From Pseudomonas sp. 2FG (GTDB lineage: Bacteria; Pseudomonadota; Gammaproteobacteria; Pseudomonadales; Pseudomonadaceae), in NCBI RefSeq assembly GCF_005502935.1, contig NZ_SCMP01000017.1, positions 1-64,000 of the forward strand: a stretch of 64,000 nt of DNA, given 5' to 3'. The notes beneath the pieces are model-generated. The model was not told where the DNA came from. It was given only the letters and a program-made list of their open reading frames with translations, and did not search any database. This document shows positions 23,897-32,731 of the stretch, piece after piece. The translations under genes and the position numbers were made by a program. Within the stretch, counting starts at the first letter, position 1. Every line of letters starts with the position of its first letter.

Positions 23897-25705
23897 ATGC
23901 AATCCAAAACCTCCAGGCGGACCTTCGTCAAAGGCCTGGCCGCCGGCGGCCTTCTCGGCGGCCTGGGCCTGTGGCGCGCCCCGGTATGGGCAGTGACCAG
24001 TCCGGGCCTGCCGACTGTGCTCAGCGGCACCGAGTTCGACCTGTTCATTGGCGAAACCCCGGTGAATATCACAGGTTCACCGCGTACGGCGATGACCATC
24101 AACGGCACCTTGCCGGGTCCGCTGCTGCGCTGGCGCGAAGGCGACACGGTCACGCTGCGGGTCAAGAACCGCCTGGATGAAGACACCTCCATCCACTGGC
24201 ACGGCATTATCCTGCCCGCCAACATGGACGGCGTCCCCGGCCTGAGCTTCCACGGCATCGCGCCGGATGGCATGTACGAGTACAGGTTCAGGGTCCAGCA
24301 GAACGGCACCTACTGGTACCACAGCCACTCAGGGCTGCAGGAACAGGTGGGCGTCTATGGCCCGATCGTGATCGACGCCAAAGAGCCCGAGCCGTTCCAG
24401 TACGACCGCGACTATGTCGTGATGCTGTCGGACTGGACCGATGAAAACCCTGCCCGGGTCATGGCCAAGCTCAAGAAGCAGTCGGACTACTACAACTTCC
24501 ACAAACGCACCGTCGGCGACTTCATCGATGACGTGAGCGAGAACGGCTGGTCAGCCGCCGTGGCCGATCGGAAGATGTGGGCCGAGATGAAAATGAGCCC
24601 CACCGATCTCGCCGACGTCAGCGGTTACACCTACACCTACCTGATGAACGGCCAGGCGCCCAACGGCAACTGGACCGGCCTCTTCAAACCGGGCGAGAAG
24701 ATCCGCCTGCGCTTTATCAACGGCTCGGCCATGAGCTACTTCGATGTGCGCATCCCGGGTTTGAAAATGACCGTGGTGGCCGCCGATGGCCAGCGCGTCA
24801 AACCTGTCAGCGTCGATGAGTTCCGCATCGCAGTCGCGGAAACCTATGACGTGATAGTCGAGCCGAGCGGCGCCGAGGCCTACACCCTCTTCGCCCAATC
24901 CATGGACCGCACCGGCTATGCCCGCGGCACCCTGGCTGTGCGTGAAGGCCTGAACGCCCCCGTTCCCGAGATCGATCCCCGGCCGCTGATCGGCATGGGC
25001 GACATGGGCATGGACCATGGAAGCATGGGCGGTATGGGCGGCATGGCCGGTATGGATCACCGCAAGATGGCTGGCATGGGCAGTGGTGACATGGCTGGCA
25101 TGGACCACAGCAAGATGGCCGGCATGGGCAATGGCGACATGGCTGGCATGGATCACAGCAAGATGGCTGGCATGGCCGGAATGCAGTCGCACCAAGCATC
25201 GGAGGACAACAATCCGCTGGTCGACATGCAGACCATGAGCCCGACGCCGAAGCTGGACGATCCGGGTATCGGCTTGCGGAACAACGGCCGTAGGGTTCTC
25301 ACCTATGCGGATCTCAAAAGCACCTTTCCCGATCCCGATGGCCGCGAACCGAGCCGCACAGTCGAATTGCATCTGACCGGCCATATGGAGAAATTCGCCT
25401 GGTCGTTCGACGGCATCAAGTTCTCCGATGCGCAGCCCCTGCGCCTCAAATACGGCGAGCGGCTACGGATCACCCTGGTGAACGACACCATGATGACTCA
25501 CCCCGTCCACCTGCACGGCATGTGGAGCGACCTGGAGGATGAGCACGGCAACTTCATGGTGCGCAAACACACCATCGACATGCCGCCAGGCTCGAAGCGC
25601 AGCTACCGCGTGACTGCCGATAACCTCGGCCGCTGGGCCTACCACTGCCACCTGCTGTTGCACATGGAAATGGGCATGTTCCGCGAAGTCCGAGTGGATG
25701 AGTAA
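23897..25705 (+). CDS. copA: Periplasmic multicopper oxidase CopA
   Basis: 602 aa. Tat signal with twin arginine SRRTFVKG (residues 6-13). The copper ligands are all present: HWHG (100-103), WYHSH near 146, HPVHLHG near 537, and HCHLLLHMEMGM (583-594) with the Cys-His bridge of the type 1/trinuclear site. A Met-rich insert at about 365-431 has repeated MAGMDHSKMAGMG units for extra copper binding. Oxidises Cu(I) and sequesters copper in the periplasm. The ATG at 23897 was preferred over the TTG five codons earlier. First gene of copA-copB. Confidence 0.95.
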   Translation: MQSKTSRRTFVKGLAAGGLLGGLGLWRAPVWAVTSPGLPTVLSGTEFDLFIGETPVNITGSPRTAMTINGTLPGPLLRWREGDTVTLRVKNRLDEDTSIHWHGIILPANMDGVPGLSFHGIAPDGMYEYRFRVQQNGTYWYHSHSGLQEQVGVYGPIVIDAKEPEPFQYDRDYVVMLSDWTDENPARVMAKLKKQSDYYNFHKRTVGDFIDDVSENGWSAAVADRKMWAEMKMSPTDLADVSGYTYTYLMNGQAPNGNWTGLFKPGEKIRLRFINGSAMSYFDVRIPGLKMTVVAADGQRVKPVSVDEFRIAVAETYDVIVEPSGAEAYTLFAQSMDRTGYARGTLAVREGLNAPVPEIDPRPLIGMGDMGMDHGSMGGMGGMAGMDHRKMAGMGSGDMAGMDHSKMAGMGNGDMAGMDHSKMAGMAGMQSHQASEDNNPLVDMQTMSPTPKLDDPGIGLRNNGRRVLTYADLKSTFPDPDGREPSRTVELHLTGHMEKFAWSFDGIKFSDAQPLRLKYGERLRITLVNDTMMTHPVHLHGMWSDLEDEHGNFMVRKHTIDMPPGSKRSYRVTADNLGRWAYHCHLLLHMEMGMFREVRVDE

Positions 25706-25717
25706 AGGAGACCCATA

Positions 25718-26026
25718 ATGAGCAAATTCCTGAATCGTAAAACCCTGATCGGCAGTGCCTTCGCGGTTAGCCTGCTGGGTGTCATGCAAATGCCCATCGC
25801 GGTTGCTTCTGGTGACCATGGCGAGCATGAGCACTCCACTGCTCCTGTTGCGAATTCCACCGGCAAGCCCGCCCCCCAGCAGAAGGGCCAGGCGGCCGAC
25901 TCGCGAAAAATGGATCACGGCTCCATGAACCATGGCTCGATGGATCACAGCAAGATGGCGCATGGCTCGATGAACCATGAGCCCAAAGCTAACAAGGCCG
26001 ATGCGGACCGAGATCATGACCAGTAG
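25718..26026 (+). CDS. Small secreted Met/His-rich protein between copA and copB
   Basis: 102 aa. Signal peptide to about residue 31 (GSAFAVSLLGVMQMPIAVAS), then HGEHEHS, a Pro/Gln linker and a repeated block MDHGSMNHGSMDHSKMAHGS. No family name recognised. The MDHxxM repeats are like those in CopA and CopB, so it is probably a periplasmic copper-binding peptide. AAAGGAG precedes the ATG, 12 nt after copA; its end overlaps copB by 11 nt. Confidence 0.65.
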   Translation: MSKFLNRKTLIGSAFAVSLLGVMQMPIAVASGDHGEHEHSTAPVANSTGKPAPQQKGQAADSRKMDHGSMNHGSMDHSKMAHGSMNHEPKANKADADRDHDQ

Positions 26027-27059
26027 GTTTTTCCATCCGAGCCTGATGGCTCTGGCCGTTTCGTTCAGCACGGTTACGGCCGGTCTGGCGAATGCCGCCG
26101 AGGCAATGGACCATTCGATGCACTCAGCTTCGCCGGCGCCTGCCGCGGTGGAAGCTAAGCCTGCATCTAGAGCTGGATCCACGCCACCCAAGCAGACCCG
26201 TTCCAACAGCGCCCAGATGGATCACTCGGCAATGGGACATGGCTCAATGGAGCCCATGGACCACAGTAAAATGGGTTCGATGGACCATAGCTCCATGGAC
26301 CACAGCCAGATGAACCCTGGCAGCGCTGACGAAGGCCCCAGGACAACGAGTCGGACCCCGATTCCAGTCCTGACCGACGCCGACCGTGCAGCGGCCTTCC
26401 CTCCGCTGCCTGGCCATGCTGTGCATGACCAGCAGCTCAACTCCTTCTTCTTGCTGGACCAACTGGAATACCAGGACGCCGATGAGGGCAGCGCACTGAA
26501 TTGGGATGCCATCGGCTGGATCGGCGGCGACGTCGATCGCCTCTGGTTGCGCTCCGAAGGAGAGCGAACCAGCGGCGTGACCGAGGAGGCTGAGATCCAA
26601 GCACTCTGGGGACACGCCATTGGCCCCTGGTGGGACGTGGTCACCGGTGTCCGGCAGGATTTCAAACCCGGCTCAGCGCAAACCTGGGGCGCCTTCGGCA
26701 TCCAGGGCATGGCGCTCTATGGTTTCGAGGCCGAGGCCACCGCCTTCATCGGCGAGAACGGTCAGACCGCCGCTCGCTTGGAAGGCGACTACGACCTCCT
26801 GCTCACCAACCGCCTGATCCTGCAGCCGACCGCCGAGGTGAACTTCTACGGCAAGAACGACCCGGAACGCGGCATCGGTTCTGGGCTGGCCAATACCGAG
26901 GTCGGCCTGCGGCTGCGCTATGAAATTCGCCGGGAGTTCGCCCCCTACATCGGCGTCACCTGGAATCGCGCCTACGGCAATACCGCCGATATGGCTCGCG
27001 ATGAAGGTGAGGATGATAACGAGGCTCGCTTTGTAGCCGGTATTCGGATGTGGTTTTGA
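26016..27059 (+). CDS. copB: Outer-membrane copper resistance protein CopB
   Basis: 347 aa. The ATG at 26016 opens a signal peptide (FHPSLMALAVSFSTVTAGLA). The N-terminal third is Met/His-rich (MDHSAMGHGSMEPMDHSKMG); the C-terminal two thirds form the CopB beta-barrel (QLEYQDADEGSALNWDAIGW to FVAGIRMWF with a terminal Phe). CopB resides in the outer membrane and binds or passes copper. It overlaps the preceding gene by 11 nt and is followed 9 nt later by a cytochrome c. Confidence 0.93.
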   Translation: MTSRFFHPSLMALAVSFSTVTAGLANAAEAMDHSMHSASPAPAAVEAKPASRAGSTPPKQTRSNSAQMDHSAMGHGSMEPMDHSKMGSMDHSSMDHSQMNPGSADEGPRTTSRTPIPVLTDADRAAAFPPLPGHAVHDQQLNSFFLLDQLEYQDADEGSALNWDAIGWIGGDVDRLWLRSEGERTSGVTEEAEIQALWGHAIGPWWDVVTGVRQDFKPGSAQTWGAFGIQGMALYGFEAEATAFIGENGQTAARLEGDYDLLLTNRLILQPTAEVNFYGKNDPERGIGSGLANTEVGLRLRYEIRREFAPYIGVTWNRAYGNTADMARDEGEDDNEARFVAGIRMWF

Positions 27060-27068
27060 GGATCTGAG

Positions 27069-27815
27069 ATGAAAAGAACAATTAAAACCTTAGTGGCAGC
27101 GAGTATCGTCGCAAGCGCCGCAGCAGGCGCCGGTGCCTACTTTGGCCTGGTTAACGTAGGCGCCGATGATCCCCATCTGCCGGCCGTGCATGCCTTCCTG
27201 GCCATGGCCCGTGATCGCTCCATCGAGGTGCGCTCCCAGGACATCCAGGTGCCCAACCTAGAGGATGAGGCGATGATCCGCGCCGGGGCCGGCAACTACA
27301 ACTCGATGTGCATCGGCTGTCACCTGGCCCCTGGCACCGCAGAAACCGAGTTGAGCCAGAGCCTGTACCCGGCGCCGCCGAACCTGATGAAAGTCGGTGT
27401 GGACGGAAGCCCGGCGACTGCTTTCTGGATCATCAAGCACGGCATCAAGGCCTCCGGCATGCCCGCCTGGGGCAAGAGCATGGGCGACCAGTATATCTGG
27501 GGCATGGTGGCCTTCCTGCAGCAGCTGCCGACTCTCGATGCAGAGAAGTACCAAGCCTTGATCGCATCCAGCGGCGGTCACCAGCATGGTGGTGGCGAAA
27601 CTGAAATGCATAACCATGAAGGCCAACACGGTAGCGACAAGTCAGCCGGCGCTGGCCATGATGACGCTGCAGGCGAAGATCACCATGCCGGCGAAGTGGC
27701 TGGGGCGAGTCACCATGACTCCGGGCAAGCACCTGACGAGCCTGAGCCAGAGTCCAAGCCAGCAGGCACTACACACACCCACGCCGATGGGAAAGAGCAC
27801 GTCCATGAAGGCTAA
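27069..27815 (+). CDS. Cytochrome c with a His-rich tail
   Basis: 248 aa. N-terminal signal anchor (residues 1-25). One heme site, CIGCH at about 80-84 with Met ligand candidates in GMPAWGKSMG. After about residue 170 the protein changes to a low-complexity tail rich in His, Asp and Gly (HQHGGGETEMHNHEGQ, GEDHHAGE, THTHADGKEHVHEG). It may receive electrons from CopA-driven Cu(I) oxidation and also bind metal; inference from position. The end overlaps the DUF411 gene by 11 nt. Confidence 0.8.
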   Translation: MKRTIKTLVAASIVASAAAGAGAYFGLVNVGADDPHLPAVHAFLAMARDRSIEVRSQDIQVPNLEDEAMIRAGAGNYNSMCIGCHLAPGTAETELSQSLYPAPPNLMKVGVDGSPATAFWIIKHGIKASGMPAWGKSMGDQYIWGMVAFLQQLPTLDAEKYQALIASSGGHQHGGGETEMHNHEGQHGSDKSAGAGHDDAAGEDHHAGEVAGASHHDSGQAPDEPEPESKPAGTTHTHADGKEHVHEG

Positions 27816-28272
27816 ACTTCTTCTGAAAGGCAGAGCACTGCGTGTCGCCGCATTCGCCACCTTGTTCATGGCTTCTGCAGCTCAGGCAGCAGAGGCGCTG
27901 ACAATTGATGTGCACCGCAGTGCCAGCTGTGGATGCTGCAAGAAATGGATCAAGCACCTCGAGGCCAATGGCTTCAAGGTCAACGACCATGTCGAGTCCA
28001 ACATGAGTGCGGTCAAGCAGCGCCTCGGCGTCGCTCCCCGACTGGCGTCCTGTCACACCGCAGTGATCAATGGGAAGTTCGTCGAGGGTCACGTTCCTGC
28101 TGCGCAGATCCTCGAGCTGAATAAGCATCCCGATCTCGCCGGCATCGCGGTCCCTGGTATGCCGGCAGGCTCTCCTGGAATGGAGGCTGGGGGAAGGCAG
28201 GATGCCTATCAGGTCATCGGTTTGACTAAAACAGGCACCGATCAAACAATTGCCGAATACCCGGCGAACTGA
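27805..28272 (+). CDS. copG: DUF411 copper-binding protein (CopG-like)
   Basis: 155 aa. Signal peptide to about residue 28 (ATLFMASAAQA). Mature part: thioredoxin-like DUF411 with SASCGCCKKWIKHLEANGF (CxCC site, about 39-43), SCHTAVINGKFVEGHVPA and PGMPAGSPGME. CopG proteins are periplasmic and carry a small copper cluster. It is the last gene of the copA unit. A broken homologue lies at 37639-37943. Confidence 0.88.
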   Translation: MKAKLLLKGRALRVAAFATLFMASAAQAAEALTIDVHRSASCGCCKKWIKHLEANGFKVNDHVESNMSAVKQRLGVAPRLASCHTAVINGKFVEGHVPAAQILELNKHPDLAGIAVPGMPAGSPGMEAGGRQDAYQVIGLTKTGTDQTIAEYPAN

Positions 28273-28323
28273 CCCGCTATTGGTGATCGAGTTTTCAGTC
28301 CAAGGTCGTTGGGCTGGAGGCAA

Positions 28324-28350
28324 AAGGGCTCGCCACCTCGGCGAGCCCTT
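28324..28350. terminator. Hairpin between copG and cadR
   Basis: AAGGGCTCGCC at 28324-28334 pairs with GGCGAGCCCTT at 28340-28350, loop ACCTC. Lies between convergent genes and probably serves both directions; there is a short A run on the left and TTCGT on the right. Confidence 0.65.
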
Positions 28351-28387
28351 CGTGTCGGCCCCTTAAGCCTTGGCCCTCTCCATACCA

Positions 28388-28840
28388 CTAATGGCCATGA
28401 CTCCTGCCCACATGGGAGTGGTCGTCATCGATAGCAAGGTTGATCCCCCCGCTGACATTCAGTTGGTGAAGTATTCCGCACTGCTCGATCCCTCTTTCAG
28501 CTGAGCAGCGATTCCTCAACTCAACCAACTGCTCTTGCAAGGCTTGCAAGCTGGCGACTCGCGCTTCCACATGCTGGATGTGCTCATCGATCAATGCATT
28601 GACGCCTTCGCAGTTTTCCTGGGGGCGGTCCCTGAGCCTCAACAAGCGTCTGATCTCGCCCAGGGTCATATCCAGCGTGCGGCAGTTTCGAATGAACGTG
28701 AGTCGCTCGACATGCCCTTCACTGTACAAGCGGTAATTACCCTCGCTGCGCGCGGGAGCGGCCAGGAGCCCTTCACGTTCGTAATAGCGGATGGTTTCGA
28801 CCTGGCAGTCCGTCAGCCTGGCCAATTCGCCGATCTTCAT
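28388..28840 (-). CDS. cadR: MerR-family cadmium/lead regulator CadR
   Basis: 150 aa. HTH (residues 1-40, MKIGELARLTDCQVETIRYY) and metal-site cysteines C77, C112 and C121, as in CadR/PbrR. A His-rich C-terminal tail (DDDHSHVGRSHGH) is typical of CadR and tunes metal selectivity. The ATG at 28840 has GGAGGT 5 nt upstream. It is divergent from cadA across a promoter with a CadR-type dyad. Confidence 0.92.
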   Translation of the reverse strand: MKIGELARLTDCQVETIRYYEREGLLAAPARSEGNYRLYSEGHVERLTFIRNCRTLDMTLGEIRRLLRLRDRPQENCEGVNALIDEHIQHVEARVASLQALQEQLVELRNRCSAERGIEQCGILHQLNVSGGINLAIDDDHSHVGRSHGH

Positions 28841-28860
28841 CACTCACCTCCAACAAAAGC

Positions 28861-28890
28861 TTGACCCTATAGTGGCTTCAGGGTGTGCAC
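28861..28890 (+). promoter_or_regulatory. cadA promoter with CadR operator
   Basis: TTGACC (-35) at 28861-28866 overlaps the dyad ACCCT (28864-28868) ... AGGGT (28880-28884). The 21-nt palindrome places the operator in an over-long spacer, as in other MerR-family promoters. Confidence 0.75.
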
Positions 28891-28920
28891 TCCGCAACAT
28901 AGATCACTGAGGACATCTGC

Positions 28921-31146
28921 ATGACGAACTGCTGTGGGGAAGAACGTAAACCCGAGGCTCATCAGCCAGACGCCTGCTGCTCTCCTGCAGAGGCGGTCAG
29001 TTGCTGCGCAGGAGAAAGCGCATCCGGGGTGAGCGAAGCCGCTGCAAAACTGAGCAGCTTCCGCATCGAGCAGATGGACTGCCCGACCGAAGAAAAGCTC
29101 ATCCGCGACAAGCTGTCTGGACTGACGGGTATAGAAGGTCTCGAATTCAACCTGTTGCAACGCGTGCTGACTATCAGCCATAAACCGGAGGCTCTTCCCC
29201 AGGCACTTGCCGCAATTCGCGACCTTGGCTTTACGCCCTTAACTGAGACCGCTGCCAAGTCTGAAAACGGAGAGGTCGTTGCTCCACGCAAGAAAGCATG
29301 GTGGCCGCTGGCACTCTCGGGCGTAGCTGCCGTGTCGGCAGAAGTCATTCACTTCGCAGCGCTGGCCCCCGAGTGGGTAGTGGCCGGAGTGGCAATGGTA
29401 GCGATCCTGCTGTGTGGGCCGACCACCTATAAGAAGGGTTGGATTGCACTGAAGAATAGCAACCTCAACATCAATGCATTGATGAGCATTGCAGTGACCG
29501 GGGCGGTCTTGATCGGCCAATGGCCGGAAGCGGCGATGGTCATGTTCTTGTTCGCGGTGGCCGAGTTGATCGAGGCGAAGTCCCTCGATCGGGCTCGCAA
29601 TGCAATCCGTGGGCTGATGAATTTGACTCCCGAACGGGCTACTGTCCAGCAAGCCGATGGCAGCTGGCTTGATGTGGATGTCAAAACGCTCGAGGTCGGT
29701 GCCCTTGTTCGCGTCCGCCCGGGTGAACGAATCGGCCTGGATGGCGAGGTCATCGCCGGTAACTCCACCATCAACCAGGCCCCAATCACCGGGGAGAGTC
29801 TGCCGGTCGAGAAGACCATTGGTGACCCAGTCTTCGCCGGCACGATCAATCAAGCGGGTTCGCTGGAATACCGGGTCAGCGCTGCCGCCAGCAACACGAC
29901 GCTCGCGCGCATCATTCATGCCGTGGAGGAAGCACAGGGCTCGCGGGCGCCTACTCAGCGCTTCGTCGACCAGTTCGCCAAGGTATATACCCCCGCCGTT
30001 TTCATCTTTGCCTTAGTGGTTGCCTTGATACCGCCGCTGTTCCTGGGCGGCGCCTGGTTCGACTGGATCTACCGCGCCCTGGTATTGCTTGTGGTGGCAT
30101 GCCCCTGCGCGCTAGTGATCTCGACGCCGGTGACTATTGTCAGCGGCCTGGCAGCGGCGGCGCGCAAAGGCATCCTGGTCAAAGGTGGTGTCTACCTCGA
30201 GACCGGGCACAAACTCGACTTCCTGGCGCTCGACAAGACCGGCACCCTCACCCATGGCAAGCCAGTGCAAACCGACTACATGCCTCTGGGCGAGACTGAC
30301 TCTGTAAGTGATCGCATTCTGGCTGCCAGCCTGGCTGGCCGGTCTGATCACCCTGTCTCTCAAGCTATCGCCAAGCATGCTGCCGAGAACGGTCTACAGC
30401 TGAAGCCTGTGGACAGTTTTGAAGCACTGCCAGGACGCGGTGTGCGCGGCACTGTCGAGGCTGTCAGCTATCACCTGGGCAACCACCGTTTGGTGGAAGC
30501 ACTTGGTCTCTGCTCACTGGGGTTGGAGGCTGTTCTTGATCGCCTGGAGCGCCAGGGTAAGACCGTGATTGTGCTCTGTGAGCCATCCCGAGCGATTGCA
30601 GTGTTCGCTGTTGCAGATACGGTCAAGGAGTCAAGCCGAGCAGCTATCCGCGAGCTTCATCAGTTGGGCGTCAAGACGACGATGCTGACAGGCGATAACC
30701 CGCACACTGCCGAAGCTATCGCCCTGCAGGTTGGCATTGATGAGGCACGCGGTAACTTGCTGCCCGCCGATAAGCTGAAGGCCATTGAAGAACTGCAAGC
30801 TCGTGGTCACGTCGTTGGCATGGTTGGGGATGGCATAAACGATGCTCCCGCCCTGGCCACATCGGAAATCGGTTTCGCCATGGCCGCGGCTGGCACAGAT
30901 ACCGCCATCGAGACTGCCGATGTGGCGCTGATGGATGATGATCTGCGCAAGATCCCGGCATTCATTCACCTTTCCCGGCAGACCGCGGCAGTCCTCAAAC
31001 AAAACATCGTGTTGGCCTTGGGGATCAAGGCACTTTTCCTGACCATTACCCTGACCGGACAAGCCACGATGTGGATGGCGGTCTTCGCCGACATGGGTGT
31101 CAGCCTGCTCGTAGTGTTCAACGGTTTGCGCCTGCTGAAGAAGTAG
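28921..31146 (+). CDS. cadA: Cd2+/Zn2+/Pb2+-exporting P1B-2-type ATPase CadA
   Basis: 741 aa. Cys-rich N-terminus (NCCGEE, DACCSP, SCCAGE) then an HMA-like domain with MDCPTEE. The ATPase core shows ITGESLPVEK, CPC in VVACPCALVISTPVT (about 392-394), DKTGTLTHGKP, SDHPVSQAIAKH and GDGINDAPALATSEIG. The MDCPTEE and VISTP signatures mark divalent-metal exporters rather than copper pumps. Controlled by the divergent CadR. Intact. Confidence 0.94.
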   Translation: MTNCCGEERKPEAHQPDACCSPAEAVSCCAGESASGVSEAAAKLSSFRIEQMDCPTEEKLIRDKLSGLTGIEGLEFNLLQRVLTISHKPEALPQALAAIRDLGFTPLTETAAKSENGEVVAPRKKAWWPLALSGVAAVSAEVIHFAALAPEWVVAGVAMVAILLCGPTTYKKGWIALKNSNLNINALMSIAVTGAVLIGQWPEAAMVMFLFAVAELIEAKSLDRARNAIRGLMNLTPERATVQQADGSWLDVDVKTLEVGALVRVRPGERIGLDGEVIAGNSTINQAPITGESLPVEKTIGDPVFAGTINQAGSLEYRVSAAASNTTLARIIHAVEEAQGSRAPTQRFVDQFAKVYTPAVFIFALVVALIPPLFLGGAWFDWIYRALVLLVVACPCALVISTPVTIVSGLAAAARKGILVKGGVYLETGHKLDFLALDKTGTLTHGKPVQTDYMPLGETDSVSDRILAASLAGRSDHPVSQAIAKHAAENGLQLKPVDSFEALPGRGVRGTVEAVSYHLGNHRLVEALGLCSLGLEAVLDRLERQGKTVIVLCEPSRAIAVFAVADTVKESSRAAIRELHQLGVKTTMLTGDNPHTAEAIALQVGIDEARGNLLPADKLKAIEELQARGHVVGMVGDGINDAPALATSEIGFAMAAAGTDTAIETADVALMDDDLRKIPAFIHLSRQTAAVLKQNIVLALGIKALFLTITLTGQATMWMAVFADMGVSLLVVFNGLRLLKK

Positions 31147-31163
31147 GCCATGGAGGATCTGAG

Positions 31164-31517
31164 ATGAAAGAAGCACTGCGCATCGCAATCGATGAGGCCT
31201 TTCTGCAAGCCAGCATTGCCACCGGGGTTCAGGATCACCAGAAGGCCTTCCGCTGGTTGGAACGCGCCCACATCCTCACCCAGCGTATGCCTCTACTTCA
31301 CGCACGATCGCATTGGCTTATGCTGCAACTGGGCTGGCGGACAAGGGACTTTCGAGAGCTGGCGGGTCAGATCCCACGCATCCTCGCAGCCCTGTTGTTT
31401 TCCAGGATCTGGGTGCCTATCGGTAATACAGGGCGCGCCCGGGTGAGTGCCTTAGCCCCAATGCCTATCCCAGCGGATCTACAGCAGCTGCTACGCGAAA
31501 CCGAGCCGATGCCCTAG
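31164..31517 (+). CDS. DUF3703 family protein
   Basis: 117 aa soluble protein (ALRIAIDEAFLQASIATGVQ, AFRWLERAHILTQRM, ARVSALAPMPIPADL). It matches the DUF3703 family, regularly found after heavy-metal ATPase or mercury genes. Function unknown. The ATG at 31164 is 17 nt after cadA with GGAGG just upstream; likely cotranscribed. Confidence 0.75.
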   Translation: MKEALRIAIDEAFLQASIATGVQDHQKAFRWLERAHILTQRMPLLHARSHWLMLQLGWRTRDFRELAGQIPRILAALLFSRIWVPIGNTGRARVSALAPMPIPADLQQLLRETEPMP

Positions 31518-31941
31518 GTTCTTTTAGCGTTTATGCCCAGACCGAGACAGGCTCAGGAGCCGCAGACTCCCGGGCCGACCTTCGGTTTCCAGCGGGCGAA
31601 AGATGCGCCAGGTACGGTGATGGGCCCATCGCTCGCCGTAGCCTTGTCCGGCTGAGGTGCGCAGATCCTTGATTGGGTCATAGCTTCTTTGCGCACTCTT
31701 GATTCCGGCGCAACAGTGCCTATACCAACTCACCTCATCGGAAGCCTTGATCCGGCAGCCCCTATCCCGGCGCCCTTGGGAATCCATCTGGATCACTCCC
31801 CGCACACCCAAGCACCCCGCGATCCGACCAGCGCGGGTAAGCTCGCCCAGGCGTTGCTTCGGGTCGTTCTGAGTGGCAGGGATTTTCCCACTGCTCGCAG
31901 CAAACGAGCATCCAGAGGCTCCGGATAACCCGCGTGAGAAT
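31518..31941. other. 424-nt region without a confident gene
   Basis: A 95-codon minus frame (31524-31811, containing YDPIKDLRTSAGQGYGERWA) and a 79-codon plus frame (31689-31928) overlap each other. Neither has a good start or a recognised domain, and both are Arg/Pro-rich. It may hold remnants of a deleted gene. Confidence 0.35.
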
Positions 31942-32352
31942 TCAGGCCTGAGACAACCCGGTACCCTGGCCGTGGGGAGATCGATCAGGAAACTCGCGGC
32001 TCACAAAATCCCCGAGCTTTTGCTTGAGAACGTCCAGTGAGGAGATAGCCTCAAAATCTTGGGCGCTCAAGACGATTGCTTTCAGTACCTGACCATCGTG
32101 CAACAGTACAGCCGGCCAGTCATGGGCGGACTCTCCATAGCGCTTCCGGTATTCATCACGGTGCAGAAATTCGGCCTTCACCCCGAGTGACTTTACGAAG
32201 GCGAGCCATTCCTGTTTGACGGACATGCCGTCATAGATGATGCCGCAGAGCTGACAGGAATAGGTGTCCGGTGAAATCCGCTTGTGAAGGTAATGCATCA
32301 CACCATTCACCAGGCCACTGTCTCCGTTATACACAAACACCAATTCTTCCAT
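31942..32352 (-). CDS. Conserved hypothetical protein with a CxxC pair
   Basis: 136 aa (start at 32352, MEELVFVYNGDSGLVNGVMH). It contains SCQLCGIIYDGMSVKQEW and a later DWPAVLLHDGQVLKAIV and FEAISSLDVLKQKLGDF, which together read like a thioredoxin-like fold with CQLC. I recognise it only as a conserved hypothetical seen near metal loci. No signal peptide, so it is cytosolic. Function not assigned. Confidence 0.6.
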   Translation of the reverse strand: MEELVFVYNGDSGLVNGVMHYLHKRISPDTYSCQLCGIIYDGMSVKQEWLAFVKSLGVKAEFLHRDEYRKRYGESAHDWPAVLLHDGQVLKAIVLSAQDFEAISSLDVLKQKLGDFVSREFPDRSPHGQGTGLSQA

Positions 32353-32374
32353 GCCACACCTCAAGCTGATTGCT

Positions 32375-32569
32375 TCACGCTATTTGTGGACTGTTTTCGC
32401 CGTCCGCCGAAATCCAATCAGCCGCGCCGGCGCGCCACTGAAAGGCATTGAACCCTGCTTCTCGCAGAAATCGGATTACCTCGACCGACAGGGAGCAGAA
32501 CGGCCCCCGGCAATAGGCAATCACTGGCCTGTCTTTGGGGATTTGCTGAGCACTCCGAGCGTTCTAACG
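32375..32569 (-). pseudogene. Rhodanese-domain fragment
   Basis: Reading the minus strand, the frame between stops gives QQIPKDRPVIAYCRGPFCSL and SVEVIRFLREAGFNAFQW, ending ENSPQIA. This is the C-terminal half of a rhodanese domain including the active-site loop CRGPFC. Such domains are often fused to ArsR regulators; here the N-terminal part is absent, so it is a remnant. The position upstream of the arsenite permease fits that origin. Confidence 0.65.
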
Positions 32570-32731
32570 CCTCAGGGCCCGAATCTTTCCGGTGGCAATC
32601 CGTTTACCGTATCCTCCCCAGGGGGATATGATGAGGCTGTAACTGAGTGGAAAGGATCGCTCAGCTACAGCACATCGTTCATTCAGGTTGAGCAGGCTCA
32701 CCCGATTTCAAAGCAGTAGTTGGAGCAAAGC

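Noticed and set aside
25050..25190. Tandem DNA repeat in copA considered as a CRISPR-like or recombination repeat
   Set aside because: It is the coding repeat of the Met-rich MAGMDHSK insert common in CopA proteins; spacers are not unique.
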